From Buttiauxella sp. A111 (GTDB lineage: Bacteria; Pseudomonadota; Gammaproteobacteria; Enterobacterales; Enterobacteriaceae): DNA of 64,000 nt. This document shows positions 8,972-17,528 of this stretch, piece after piece. A program made the position numbers and the translations under genes. The DNA is taken from assembly GCF_014189855.1 (NCBI RefSeq), contig NZ_BJFN01000003.1, forward strand, positions 62,001 to 126,000, read 5' to 3'. Position 1 is the first letter of the stretch, and each line of letters opens with the position of its first letter. The notes under the pieces were generated by a model, which was given only the letters and a program-made list of their open reading frames with translations, made no database searches and was not told the origin of the DNA.

Positions 8972-9463
8972 TTAACTACCGATGCAAGCGCCAGCAACAG
9001 CAGAAAGGATGCCAGCTACAGTTTGATTGTTTAACAACCTATCGAGAAGTCCTTTAGCCTCGGCATCTCCACTTTTTCGGATCTCATCGGCTAGTTGCTG
9101 AATGGTTATCTCTTGTTTGATCGAATTGTTATTCCCTGCTTGCAAATTGCTGGCAGTCACAGAAGCATTAAAATTAAATGTCTGACTTATGGGGTTATTT
9201 TTTGGAAGCGCATCCAAAGATCGTACATTTAGAACCGCCAGATATGGTTTCCCACCCATACCCTCACTGCTTTGAACACTCCAGTCTGCAACCTCAAAGA
9301 ACCGTTCCTTACTTCCAATTTTCTGCGTAACAACTTCGCTAATATCAAAAGGACAGTCGTTTGTATCAATCAAAATTAGTAGCTCGTTGTTACTACGCTG
9401 TCCTTTATAGCTAATCCCTTTAAATTCAAATGAATCCGGGTAAAAAAAATCATCATCGTCCAT
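8972..9463 (-). CDS. Hypothetical protein, prophage cargo between tail genes and attL
   Basis: 163 aa from ATG 9463, preceded by GAGAGGA at good spacing. The acidic N-terminus MDDDDFFYPDSF is followed by a predicted beta-rich domain (about 10-105). Then comes an Asn-rich strand segment FNFNASVTASNLQAGNNNS, a charged helix, and a hydrophobic C-terminal tail NQTVAGILSAVAGACIG. The NLQAGNNNS-plus-short-helix tail resembles C-terminal regions of various phage and defence-island proteins, but no function can be assigned. It has its own terminator and its own ribosome site, so it is expressed separately from the late operon. Confidence 0.6.
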   Translation of the reverse strand: MDDDDFFYPDSFEFKGISYKGQRSNNELLILIDTNDCPFDISEVVTQKIGSKERFFEVADWSVQSSEGMGGKPYLAVLNVRSLDALPKNNPISQTFNFNASVTASNLQAGNNNSIKQEITIQQLADEIRKSGDAEAKGLLDRLLNNQTVAGILSAVAGACIGS

Positions 9464-9516
9464 ATATTGTCCTCTCACAGTCAGGAAAATCCCCTCCCAT
9501 AGTGGATTATTGGCGA

Positions 9517-9543
9517 TAAAAGAAAAGTGACTTCCGCAGAAGT
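9517..9543 (-). terminator. Probable end hairpin of the late operon
   Basis: Stem ACTTC-TGCG-GAAGT (9530-9543) followed on the minus strand by CACTTTTCTTTT. It lies about 30 bp after the last late gene. The T-tract is interrupted. Confidence 0.5.
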
Positions 9544-9574
9544 AAGCAGATTTTTTATCCTATGCATCAGTTAA

Positions 9575-11251
9575 CTAGCCTATTACAGGATCATATTTAT
9601 TCTTCAGCACATCAGCTGCTGTACCCGTTCCCGAAATAGCGCTGGCATTGGTTGGGGTGCCAACGCTCGGATGCGTATGCGCGGCGGTTAGTTCGGCCAG
9701 TTGCTTCACCACATCCAGTGTATCCAGCATCAGCTGTGCCACGTTGATACTTTCGCTGCCCAGCCAGATAACCGGCGCAATCAGCTCCTGACGCTGTGCG
9801 GCCACGCTACGGCGTATTGTCCCGATTTGCTCTATCAGGTCTTTGCCGGTTGTCGTCGTTTTACTGCCGGTAATATCTGTTTCAGCATTACCGCCCACGC
9901 TGGCCAGCATGTTGCCCTGCACTGCCTGGCTGTAATCTCCAGTGGCCATATGCTGGATGGTTCCGGCCAATAACTGCGCCGCCCCCAGTACCGTGGTTTT
10001 ATCGTTCGCCTTCACCGTGGTTTCACGGCTGACCAACTGGCGGCGCTCTGTATCGGCAACCACTTCCCGCACCATGGATGTTTCACTGATTGTCTGGTCT
10101 GTCTTACGCACCCAGTCACCTGCCTGGGTGACACGCTGTGAGACTTCTTCTCGTTGCTGTTGCAGCTGCTCACCGGGTTTCACATCCGGCAGACTGGTAC
10201 CATCCGCCACCATCTGACGTACAAAGGGCTTATCGGGTCGCCCACCCGTAAATCCGACTTCAACCAGCGTCCCTTCAGGCGGGAACTGAAACATGCCCGA
10301 ATCATTCCCCGCCATCGGTACCGGCAGCGGAACAGCAGAGTAAACCGGAGTTTCTTTGTCCGGCTGGCCATCCGCATCAAGCAGTTGTACATCCACCGCA
10401 TAGCGCGGGCGGAATGGGTCGGAAAAATTGCCACTGGTGACATGCTCAGTGGGTGCCATTACCCTGGCAAACTTAGGTAAATGCAGTCCGGAAGCCAGTT
10501 CAGGAAAATGGCTTTCCATCTGGCGTTGCAACGGCGTTTTTTGCAGTGCTGCACCGGTTGCTTTGTTGCGCGGCGTCCAGGTAATATTCATGTTGTCATT
10601 ATGCAGATTAACTTTTGTCAGCCGCTGGCCGTTAACTTCCACGCCGGGGCGGAGACTCTGCACCATGGGAATGGCCATCGTATTTCCCCCTGCCGCGTTC
10701 TGGCCAAATTCATGGGGGATCTCAACCGGGCGACCTGCAAACAGGGCTTTTTCCGCCCCACCCACGTACACATCACCATCCGGCAGCGGGTACCAGACAT
10801 AATCAGGAATACTGAATGCCCGTCCCAGATTGTCTAACAACTGGTAGCCAGTGCCGCTATGGGTGAAATGGGGGATAGGTTTATCGCTGTAGGCGACATC
10901 GGGAACGGTGATGGCCAACCCGCTGTGTTCTGTCAACCAGGTGGCCACATCCCGTAAAGTGGGATGCTGAAATGAGCATGGCCAGTTCCGTTCAAATACC
11001 CCCGCCAGCTCCCGCACAAACAGACGCTGATAGCCGTTTTCTGCCGGTTGCGAGCGTTCCACATATCCGGTGAACCAGCGTAAAAGCAAATCGGTATAAC
11101 CCACATCCACGCGCACCACTTTCCCGGTGTAATCCGTATCGGTTTTGGCCGTGATAAAACCACGGCCACAGCTGTTCAACTCCAGCACCAGATTCACATC
11201 AGCCAGATGAACTTCATCTGTTGAAAGGTAAAGACGTTTAATCGGTTTCAT
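9575..11251 (-). CDS. Fused tail hub-spike protein (gpD/VgrG-like)
   Basis: 558 aa from ATG 11251; the preceding TTG is less likely. The N-terminal about 300 residues match the tail-hub fold of P2 gpD/HP1-type proteins. An OB-fold region follows (about 285-360, ending FQFPPEGTLVEVGFTGGRPDKPFVRQMV). The C-terminal beta-helical part ends in AHTHPSVGTPTNAS, whose HTH triplet is the metal-binding tip pattern of contractile-tail spikes. P2 encodes hub and spike separately (D and V); here they are fused as in VgrG. It is the last gene of the leftward tail operon. Confidence 0.8.
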   Translation of the reverse strand: MKPIKRLYLSTDEVHLADVNLVLELNSCGRGFITAKTDTDYTGKVVRVDVGYTDLLLRWFTGYVERSQPAENGYQRLFVRELAGVFERNWPCSFQHPTLRDVATWLTEHSGLAITVPDVAYSDKPIPHFTHSGTGYQLLDNLGRAFSIPDYVWYPLPDGDVYVGGAEKALFAGRPVEIPHEFGQNAAGGNTMAIPMVQSLRPGVEVNGQRLTKVNLHNDNMNITWTPRNKATGAALQKTPLQRQMESHFPELASGLHLPKFARVMAPTEHVTSGNFSDPFRPRYAVDVQLLDADGQPDKETPVYSAVPLPVPMAGNDSGMFQFPPEGTLVEVGFTGGRPDKPFVRQMVADGTSLPDVKPGEQLQQQREEVSQRVTQAGDWVRKTDQTISETSMVREVVADTERRQLVSRETTVKANDKTTVLGAAQLLAGTIQHMATGDYSQAVQGNMLASVGGNAETDITGSKTTTTGKDLIEQIGTIRRSVAAQRQELIAPVIWLGSESINVAQLMLDTLDVVKQLAELTAAHTHPSVGTPTNASAISGTGTAADVLKNKYDPVIG

Positions 11252-11254
11252 CAA

Positions 11255-11800
11255 TTACCCCAGCGCATCATTGACGGGTTTAAGCACCTTGCTTTCAAAC
11301 CACGTCAGTTTTTCGGCATCTTCACCCGCTGGCTGACCTGCGGGATTACCGCTATTCGCTGCACCCTGCTTTCTGGCTGTTGTTTTAGCACTGGCGCGGG
11401 CTTCACGTTTTTCCTGGACGCTGACATGTTCACTCAGGGTAAACGTCACCAGCCACGACATTTTCCCATCATTTTGGGGCGCATCCAGCGTGCCGGTAAA
11501 TGTGGCTTCCCGTAAATTCACGGCGCGGGCAACATCATGCGCCACACGATACGTTTGCAGTTTTCCGGCACCATCACGGGCGCTGGCCAGCTCAAATATG
11601 CGCTTGAGAATTTCCGGCTTTTTAAACGGTACTTCTCCCACCACGCGCAGTTCTTTACCCTTGATACCCTGCTCTGATTTGGTCGTGGCACTCGTCTGGC
11701 CGGACTGGTCTTTATCCTGAAACTGCATGCTGATCGTCACACGCATATTTTGCAGTGGGATGGCTTCGCCATTAAGTGCCAGTGTCGGGGTCGAATTCAT
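11255..11800 (-). CDS. Baseplate complex protein (HP1-type)
   Basis: 181 aa. It resembles the small baseplate proteins found directly upstream of the hub gene in HP1/K139-like phages. A beta-rich N-terminal domain carries GIKGKELRVVGEVPF and YRVAHDVARAVNLREATFTGTLD; the C-terminus is Ala/Lys-rich. It is separated by 3 nt from the hub gene and overlaps the upstream gene by 29 bp, so it is translated in the tail operon. Precise virion role inferred from position. Confidence 0.65.
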   Translation of the reverse strand: MNSTPTLALNGEAIPLQNMRVTISMQFQDKDQSGQTSATTKSEQGIKGKELRVVGEVPFKKPEILKRIFELASARDGAGKLQTYRVAHDVARAVNLREATFTGTLDAPQNDGKMSWLVTFTLSEHVSVQEKREARASAKTTARKQGAANSGNPAGQPAGEDAEKLTWFESKVLKPVNDALG

Positions 11801-12497
11801 GGATCATTCCTTTTACACCATCGAGATTATCGCCAACCAGCATCATGCCGACGCTGAACACGGCTGATTGCTGAGGGATGCCGTTAAGCAGCTGCTTGAC
11901 GGTGGTCGCTACATCACCGCTGGCCGTAAATACCCACGCTCTGGCACTTTTTGTCTGAAGATCAGCCAGCCCGCTGGCCGCATCACTAACCAGTGCCGCA
12001 TGCTGGCTGATAAATTCCGTTAGCTGGCCTTTCATACTGGCCAGACTGGAGCCAGTACTGACTGCCTTTTGTGCATCAGCCATAGCCATGGCATTCAACG
12101 CTGCGCGGGATGTTGGCACTGATAGCGGTATGGCCGCAGGTAATCCCCCCGTGCTTTTAGCCGGTAACTGCATTCTGATTGTGGCCAGTTCAGCGGCAGA
12201 CTTCACCAGACGGCTAACTTGTGTAAATACGGGCGCGGGAAAAACTGCCGTCAACGCATTCAGGCTGGCCATGAAACTGTTATGGGTTAAACCGGTCACA
12301 AGGAAAACCACCACGTCAGCATTTCCCCCCACACTGGCCAGCTTGCCCGAAAGATAAGAGACAGCATTAACCGGGCTTAAATAGGCACCGTTATCCGTTT
12401 GCTGCCCCAGCCCATAAATCCACGGATGAGCCGGTACAATTGAACAATTGAGCGCGGCCAGTGAATCAGAAAAGGCCACCTTTGCTTCACGCCACAT
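11772..12497 (-). CDS. Phage structural/hypothetical protein of the baseplate-fibre region
   Basis: 241 aa from ATG 12497, chosen for a GGAGG 9 nt upstream rather than the longer open frame. It starts MWREAKVAFSDSLAALN and is Ala/Ser-rich. No enzymatic motif. An equivalent gene of unknown function occurs between fibre assembly and baseplate genes in HP1-like phages. It overlaps both neighbours, so it belongs to the same transcript. Confidence 0.6.
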   Translation of the reverse strand: MWREAKVAFSDSLAALNCSIVPAHPWIYGLGQQTDNGAYLSPVNAVSYLSGKLASVGGNADVVVFLVTGLTHNSFMASLNALTAVFPAPVFTQVSRLVKSAAELATIRMQLPAKSTGGLPAAIPLSVPTSRAALNAMAMADAQKAVSTGSSLASMKGQLTEFISQHAALVSDAASGLADLQTKSARAWVFTASGDVATTVKQLLNGIPQQSAVFSVGMMLVGDNLDGVKGMIHEFDPDTGT

Positions 12498-13023
12498 GAC
12501 CCGGTACCTCCGGCCACTTAACATCAGGTGCCGTTGAAATATCTACGACTTCAAGCAGATCAATGTAATCAAGCCAGGTATTCAGCTCGTTAAACTGTTT
12601 ATCGGTTAAAGTCCTGCCCAGGGCTAACTTTGTCTGCCCGACAACAATGTTTTCTTTCGCATTACTGATTAAACGGGCGCGTTTATCTTCAGCCTGTTGC
12701 TGCAATTCTTCTGGCGAATAGCTGAATGCGCGGATTTTTTTACCATCAAAAACCCAGCGTGTACCCTCGTCAAAAAACGTTACGGGAACACTGGATTTTT
12801 TAATTTCTGAAACCGATAAATTATCGGGTGCCAGCATGGAAACATCCCATGATGCGGCAACAATATTGCCCCTGTCGTCAAACATAAATTTCAGGCTGGT
12901 TTTCGAAAATTCCTTTTGCGCTTCATACCAGTCGTTCCCGTCTTCATCGGTAAAAACCAGTACCGCGATATCATCCAGTTGTTTAACCGATGAGGTGAAA
13001 TTCTTCATTGTTTTCATTGTCAC
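12487..13023 (-). CDS. Tail fibre assembly chaperone
   Basis: 178 aa (starts at 13023, 13017 or 13008 are all possible), located directly after the tail fibre gene. The C-terminal half, with AEDKRARLISNAKENIVVGQTKLALGRTLTDKQFNELNTWLDYID, is typical of the Caudo_TAP family (P2 gpG, lambda Tfa), which helps trimerise the fibre tip. It overlaps the next gene by 11 bp. Confidence 0.88.
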   Translation of the reverse strand: MTMKTMKNFTSSVKQLDDIAVLVFTDEDGNDWYEAQKEFSKTSLKFMFDDRGNIVAASWDVSMLAPDNLSVSEIKKSSVPVTFFDEGTRWVFDGKKIRAFSYSPEELQQQAEDKRARLISNAKENIVVGQTKLALGRTLTDKQFNELNTWLDYIDLLEVVDISTAPDVKWPEVPGHVA

Positions 13024-13029
13024 TAATCC

Positions 13030-15423
13030 TTATGAATATGAAGCCGTATACCAGACGTCATTAATGAGATATTGCAAAGGGCGGATACGTATCCAGTAAT
13101 TTGAACTCCCCCTGTCAGCAAAAGAGGTCACGACGCCGCCGCCGACACGTTCGTTATTACTGCGCTCCTGATATTCACCCGACGCCCCGAAACGTATGCT
13201 CTGAACAAACCAGGAGCGCACCCATGAAGTATCGGCTTTCGCATCACGTTGCGGGATGGTGCAAAAGTTGCCATTTACCCAGGCCTGTACATCCGATACA
13301 CGCCCGTTAACCCAGGGTTGGGTTGCCATCGTAAAACCGCTACTGCCGTTGGCGTAGTTAATATCCCCGCTCTGGTTATTGAACATCCACCACCCAAACG
13401 AACCATTGTCGTTTTTTGCATAGACAACGGGGTTGTTGAAAGCATTGTTGGGCGGGATGTAGAAACCAAAGGAAACACTGGTGGCATAACCCGTTCCTTT
13501 CTGGCCGTGTCCTTTAATCATCGGACACCAGGCATCACCACCAGAGGCATAAACATCAGAGGCATTAAACGGCGCGGTCTTATAATTACCCCACTCAGCC
13601 CCCCATCCACCTGCCGCCCCTTTGCCGACAAACTGCCCGGAAGAATGGTTAAAAAGTGGGTTGGCTGCCACGCCCTGCATAGAAAGCTGATTGTGCGCAT
13701 TGTTATAAAGGCGGACGTTGAAGTCATCGGCATCAGAATTAAAATGGAAGTCGATAACCGATGCGCCGCCCGTCAGTTCAATACTTGATGTTTCTAAGCC
13801 GCCCCTTGCCCGAAGTGACTTGTCCAGTACAAATTTGCTGCTATCCCACCAACCAATATTCGTATTATTGGCTCGGATAAATGCGCTGCCGTCGCCGTTT
13901 GCCAGAAAACCGGTATCATCATCACCAATACAAATAGCGCGTTTGGCGTAGACGTTATTCGCAAACAGGGTGCCAGTCCCCTGCAACGTGGCATCCCCTG
14001 CCGAGTTCACATCAAATGACGGTCCTTGCCCGGCTCTCATATGAATAACTTTATCGTCAGAGGCATACACCAGCCCCATTTCCGCGCCTTTAGGATCATA
14101 AAACCAGATGTGTTTGTTGCCTGTTCCACGTACATAGATGCCGTTAGCGGCTAATTCAGTTGCACCATTAAAGGCCTTGACACCACCAGGGGAAACAAAT
14201 GTCCCGCTGCCGCCAAACTGAAAATCAAGATCCCCAACGTGCATTTCAACCTGATTGGCGCCAATCGCAAATGTGCCACCGTTTACCAGAACTCGGCCTG
14301 CTGTTACGTCACCCCGTGCGGTCTGAACATCCCGTAAAGCAGCGGTTTTCAATTCCAGATTGCCACGTGCCTGAGCTTTATCTTCCACATCGGAAAGGTT
14401 ATTGCCTTTTTGCAGGGCGTTAACGATGCGTGGATCATCGCCCGCTGTCACCGTTCCGGCAGTGGCACCCACATCCAGTACCGCAGCCCCTTTCAACCCC
14501 AGACTTTTGCGCGCGGCAGGAACGTCCTTCACATCCGATAAGTTTTTATCTTTACGCAGATAATCACGGCCTCCCTGCTGCTCTCCCAAACTGCCCTTTG
14601 GGCGTAAATCCGTGATCACGCCATTGGCGTCGATACTGGCCAGCGCAAAAACATAATGCGCGATCCCTGACTGCGTGTAGTTATCCAGTGCCGTGGCCAG
14701 AGTTAGTTTGATATCCGTCTGGAAAGCACTGGTTAACGTGCCGTGATAGCTCACATCTGCCCAGACTTTAATGGGTTTGGTTGTTACTGTGATATTGCTG
14801 TTAGCCGCAAGGTTTGCACGTAATCCACCGATGTATCCCACGCCCTGCGTCACAAAATACTGATTTCCGGTTTTAGCGACCAAAAAACCATCCCCAAGGA
14901 ACGCACCCGGACCATAAATATCAATGTTATCCAGGCGCTGACGCTCATCAATGCCCGCCAGACGTGCCGTGAAATCAATCTGCCAGGTTTCTGCCGGTGT
15001 GGTGATCTGCGTTTCCGTCGCAGCCCCGTTGTATTCCATCAGGAATGAACGCGTCAGTACGTTACCCTGCTGACCAGATGCATTTTTATATTTGGTCTGA
15101 AGTGGCGCATGGATGACCATAGCCAGTGTGCCGGTTGCTTTGTTGATCAGACCAATCCAGTTAAAGGAGAAGTCGCCCACATCGCTACCCAGCGTTACCG
15201 AATAGACCACCGCGTTTTCATTCACCAGGCCAGTCATACCTACCGCCTGACGATGCACAATCTGGCCAGCCGGTGGCAACGTTTCGTTGCGGTCAATGGG
15301 CAATGAGGGATCAAGCCCTGGCACATTGGCCAGCACAAATTCATCCAGAACAACCGGCTGACTGTTAGCACCCTGCTGCGCTTTCCATCGTTCAAATGCC
15401 AGGGTAATGGCGGTCTGTGACAT
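13030..15423 (-). CDS. Tail fibre protein (gpH-like)
   Basis: 797 aa. The N-terminus (MSQTAITLAFERWKAQQ..., to about residue 160) is the conserved virion-attachment domain of P2-like fibres (DUF3751 type). Short repeats of the DVPAARKSLGLKGAA / NLSDVEDKAQARGNLEL type follow, as in many collar fibres. The C-terminal receptor-binding part is Gly/Trp/Asn-rich and ends YWIRIRPLQYLINDVWYTASYS. It determines host range; the distal part is the portion expected to vary between related phages. Confidence 0.9.
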   Translation of the reverse strand: MSQTAITLAFERWKAQQGANSQPVVLDEFVLANVPGLDPSLPIDRNETLPPAGQIVHRQAVGMTGLVNENAVVYSVTLGSDVGDFSFNWIGLINKATGTLAMVIHAPLQTKYKNASGQQGNVLTRSFLMEYNGAATETQITTPAETWQIDFTARLAGIDERQRLDNIDIYGPGAFLGDGFLVAKTGNQYFVTQGVGYIGGLRANLAANSNITVTTKPIKVWADVSYHGTLTSAFQTDIKLTLATALDNYTQSGIAHYVFALASIDANGVITDLRPKGSLGEQQGGRDYLRKDKNLSDVKDVPAARKSLGLKGAAVLDVGATAGTVTAGDDPRIVNALQKGNNLSDVEDKAQARGNLELKTAALRDVQTARGDVTAGRVLVNGGTFAIGANQVEMHVGDLDFQFGGSGTFVSPGGVKAFNGATELAANGIYVRGTGNKHIWFYDPKGAEMGLVYASDDKVIHMRAGQGPSFDVNSAGDATLQGTGTLFANNVYAKRAICIGDDDTGFLANGDGSAFIRANNTNIGWWDSSKFVLDKSLRARGGLETSSIELTGGASVIDFHFNSDADDFNVRLYNNAHNQLSMQGVAANPLFNHSSGQFVGKGAAGGWGAEWGNYKTAPFNASDVYASGGDAWCPMIKGHGQKGTGYATSVSFGFYIPPNNAFNNPVVYAKNDNGSFGWWMFNNQSGDINYANGSSGFTMATQPWVNGRVSDVQAWVNGNFCTIPQRDAKADTSWVRSWFVQSIRFGASGEYQERSNNERVGGGVVTSFADRGSSNYWIRIRPLQYLINDVWYTASYS

Positions 15424-15425
15424 GG

Positions 15426-16025
15426 TTAATTCTCCAGTTTCGCGCCATAGGTGGCGCTGTCGTTATTGGTGCCGGTAGCCTCAAGGCGTGCCGGATAGCA
15501 GATGTATTCCCCGTCAAACCAGCCCGCACGGATAAACAGATCGCTGGTCGTGATAACTTCAAAGCGGTAACGGCGGCAGGTGCGCCCGTACTGGCGGATA
15601 ATCTCCAGCATCAGTTCCGGGTTATCTGACAGCTGGCTATCCGTCACCCTGACGGTTATCACATCCCAGTCGATGCCTTTCTGGCGTTCCAGCAACTCCA
15701 CATACCCAATTCCGAGCCGCTGAAAAATACTGATAAAACCGGCCACACTCCCGGCATCACTGGCATTAATAAACGCATACGCCACGCGCTTTCTGAACAG
15801 GGTCAGCGGTTCGCCATTAAAGCGAGTGATATCGCGGTCATACGCAATCAGGTTGAGCAAGGATTCCGAGCAGGTCAGTGGATCAAACTGCTTCAGTGGC
15901 CATGTGATCCACTCATAAGCCTGAAACCAGAACACCTGCGACGCCTTCAGTAATTTCCCCGGCTCGCCTTTATTCATCCAGAAAGGTAATGCCAGCGAGG
16001 CCATCTTTTTCATAAAATCATTCAT
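15426..16025 (-). CDS. Baseplate protein gpI
   Basis: 199 aa with the tail_P2_I signature region LPFWMNKGEPGKLLKASQ and DPLTCSESLLNLIAYDRDITRF. It is a wedge component of the contractile-tail baseplate. It overlaps gpJ by 8 bp and is followed at once by the fibre gene, the order seen in P2 (J-I-H). Confidence 0.85.
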   Translation of the reverse strand: MNDFMKKMASLALPFWMNKGEPGKLLKASQVFWFQAYEWITWPLKQFDPLTCSESLLNLIAYDRDITRFNGEPLTLFRKRVAYAFINASDAGSVAGFISIFQRLGIGYVELLERQKGIDWDVITVRVTDSQLSDNPELMLEIIRQYGRTCRRYRFEVITTSDLFIRAGWFDGEYICYPARLEATGTNNDSATYGAKLEN

Positions 16026-17202
16026 GTTTCAGGCTCACTGTTAGCGCGTCCAGGCGCGGCACATTCAGTTCACTGACGATATCGCCCAGGGAAAAATGCA
16101 GGGAATCGATCACCGCAAACTGACGATGCACCTCACGCCCCAGATTCGAAACGGAAAAGCGCGAGTATGGCCATGTCTTTTTTACGTTGAAATTGCTGTT
16201 TTCCCTGAAGGCACAGCGGATCAGATTTTCCACGCCAGCCACCAACCTTGCCTGTTCCTCGTCCGTCATGTTGTCCGGATTCATCACAAACACGTCCACT
16301 GCAAGGGTGTGCCGGGTTTCTGGCATCGAAAAACATTGCATATCATCCCCATGGCCATGATGACCTTGCGTGTTGATGTAATGATTTACGGCTTCAATAA
16401 ACGGCTCAGACGTCACACCACTGTCCAGCAACAAATACGCATTGGCCGTACCAGGTCCACGCGGTGCATCATGCAAAAAGAAAATACGCTCGACACTCAA
16501 CCCGACAACTCCGGCAATCATGGAGCGGTAAACCGCATCGGTGTGGTAGTTACCCACCAGATTGAACTGATTGCGGCAGCGTTCGCGTAATTCGTCGTCG
16601 CTTTCTTCATCGGCTCCCGGCACGGTCAGCCAGTCTTCTTCACTGGCCACATGGCTAATCCCCGTCACTGCAACCGGCAAAATACGGTAATACCCCGGCG
16701 CAAGGTTGTATGCTCCACCGGCACCCGTAGCTTTAACGGGCAGCAGGGCATCCGCTGTTCCTGCGGGAATGGTGATGTCTCCCACCGTGACCAGTTCGTA
16801 GACTGTGCCGTTAATCCGTTCCGTCTGGATCACTGTCCCGGCGTTCACCGTGACCACAGCCCTGGCATCTTCTTTAAAAAAACGTATCACCCCTTCGGCG
16901 GCACTGGCGGGTTTAGCCGTCAGATTCACCGCCCACGCCAACAGTCTCAGCATCTGGCCACTGGCTGTGGCCACAAACATATTGGCCAGCACAGTGGAAA
17001 CAAGGGCGTCTTTCAGCCACATCACCGGCGCGGTAACAATCGCAGTAATGAGCCGCCAGAACGGTGACATACGGGATGTATTGGTGATCAGCCCTTCCGC
17101 TTTGACGATGGCGTTAAATCGGGTACGCACTTCTTCTTCCGTCGTGGGCATCCCGCTTTCTTTCACCACTTCTTCAAAATCAATCTGCGGCTTTTCCGTC
17201 AT
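16018..17202 (-). CDS. Baseplate protein gpJ
   Basis: 394 aa from ATG 17202, whose ATGA overlaps the stop codon of the preceding gene; the longer open frame begins inside that gene. It is a baseplate_J family protein with the wedge core GADEESDDELRERCRNQFN near residue 200 and the segment GPGTANAYLLLDSG. With gpI it forms the wedge joining hub to fibres. Confidence 0.88.
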   Translation of the reverse strand: MTEKPQIDFEEVVKESGMPTTEEEVRTRFNAIVKAEGLITNTSRMSPFWRLITAIVTAPVMWLKDALVSTVLANMFVATASGQMLRLLAWAVNLTAKPASAAEGVIRFFKEDARAVVTVNAGTVIQTERINGTVYELVTVGDITIPAGTADALLPVKATGAGGAYNLAPGYYRILPVAVTGISHVASEEDWLTVPGADEESDDELRERCRNQFNLVGNYHTDAVYRSMIAGVVGLSVERIFFLHDAPRGPGTANAYLLLDSGVTSEPFIEAVNHYINTQGHHGHGDDMQCFSMPETRHTLAVDVFVMNPDNMTDEEQARLVAGVENLIRCAFRENSNFNVKKTWPYSRFSVSNLGREVHRQFAVIDSLHFSLGDIVSELNVPRLDALTVSLKHE

Positions 17203-17528
17203 AGCATCACCCCCGCCGAAATCACGCCAAAGGCTTCCGTTTCCGCCGTCACCCAAAGACGCGATCGACTTTCTTCTGAAACTGTCACGGTACCCGGCAC
17301 AATACGTTCATCCCCTTCCACCAGTAATTCCAGGCGGGTGAAAATATCTGCGCGTAATGTCGGGCTGCGCTCAGCAATTAATTCTGTGGCAAGCCCGCTT
17401 TCTAATATTGCGTGAACGATATCCTGCCCAATACTTTGTCGGTTATTGCACAGTTCTGGCTCCTGCCCGGTGTTCAGTAAAAAATCATCATTCTGAATCA
17501 GCAGGTCTATATAAAATACTTCACTCAT
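17199..17528 (-). CDS. DUF2590-like baseplate protein (in gpW position)
   Basis: 109 aa from ATG 17528. The pattern YIDLLIQNDDFLLNTGQEPELCNNRQSIGQDIVHAILESGL resembles the DUF2590 family of HP1/kappa-like vibrio and enteric phages. These occupy the place of P2 gpW/T4 gp25, just upstream of gpJ. The IGQDIVHAILESGL helix looks like the conserved gp25-type segment. Role as a wedge/sheath-initiator component is inferred. Confidence 0.7.
   Translation of the reverse strand: MSEVFYIDLLIQNDDFLLNTGQEPELCNNRQSIGQDIVHAILESGLATELIAERSPTLRADIFTRLELLVEGDERIVPGTVTVSEESRSRLWVTAETEAFGVISAGVML

Noticed and set aside
16096-16590. 164-codon frame antisense to gpJ
   Set aside because: Shadow of a conserved baseplate gene inside a dense leftward operon.
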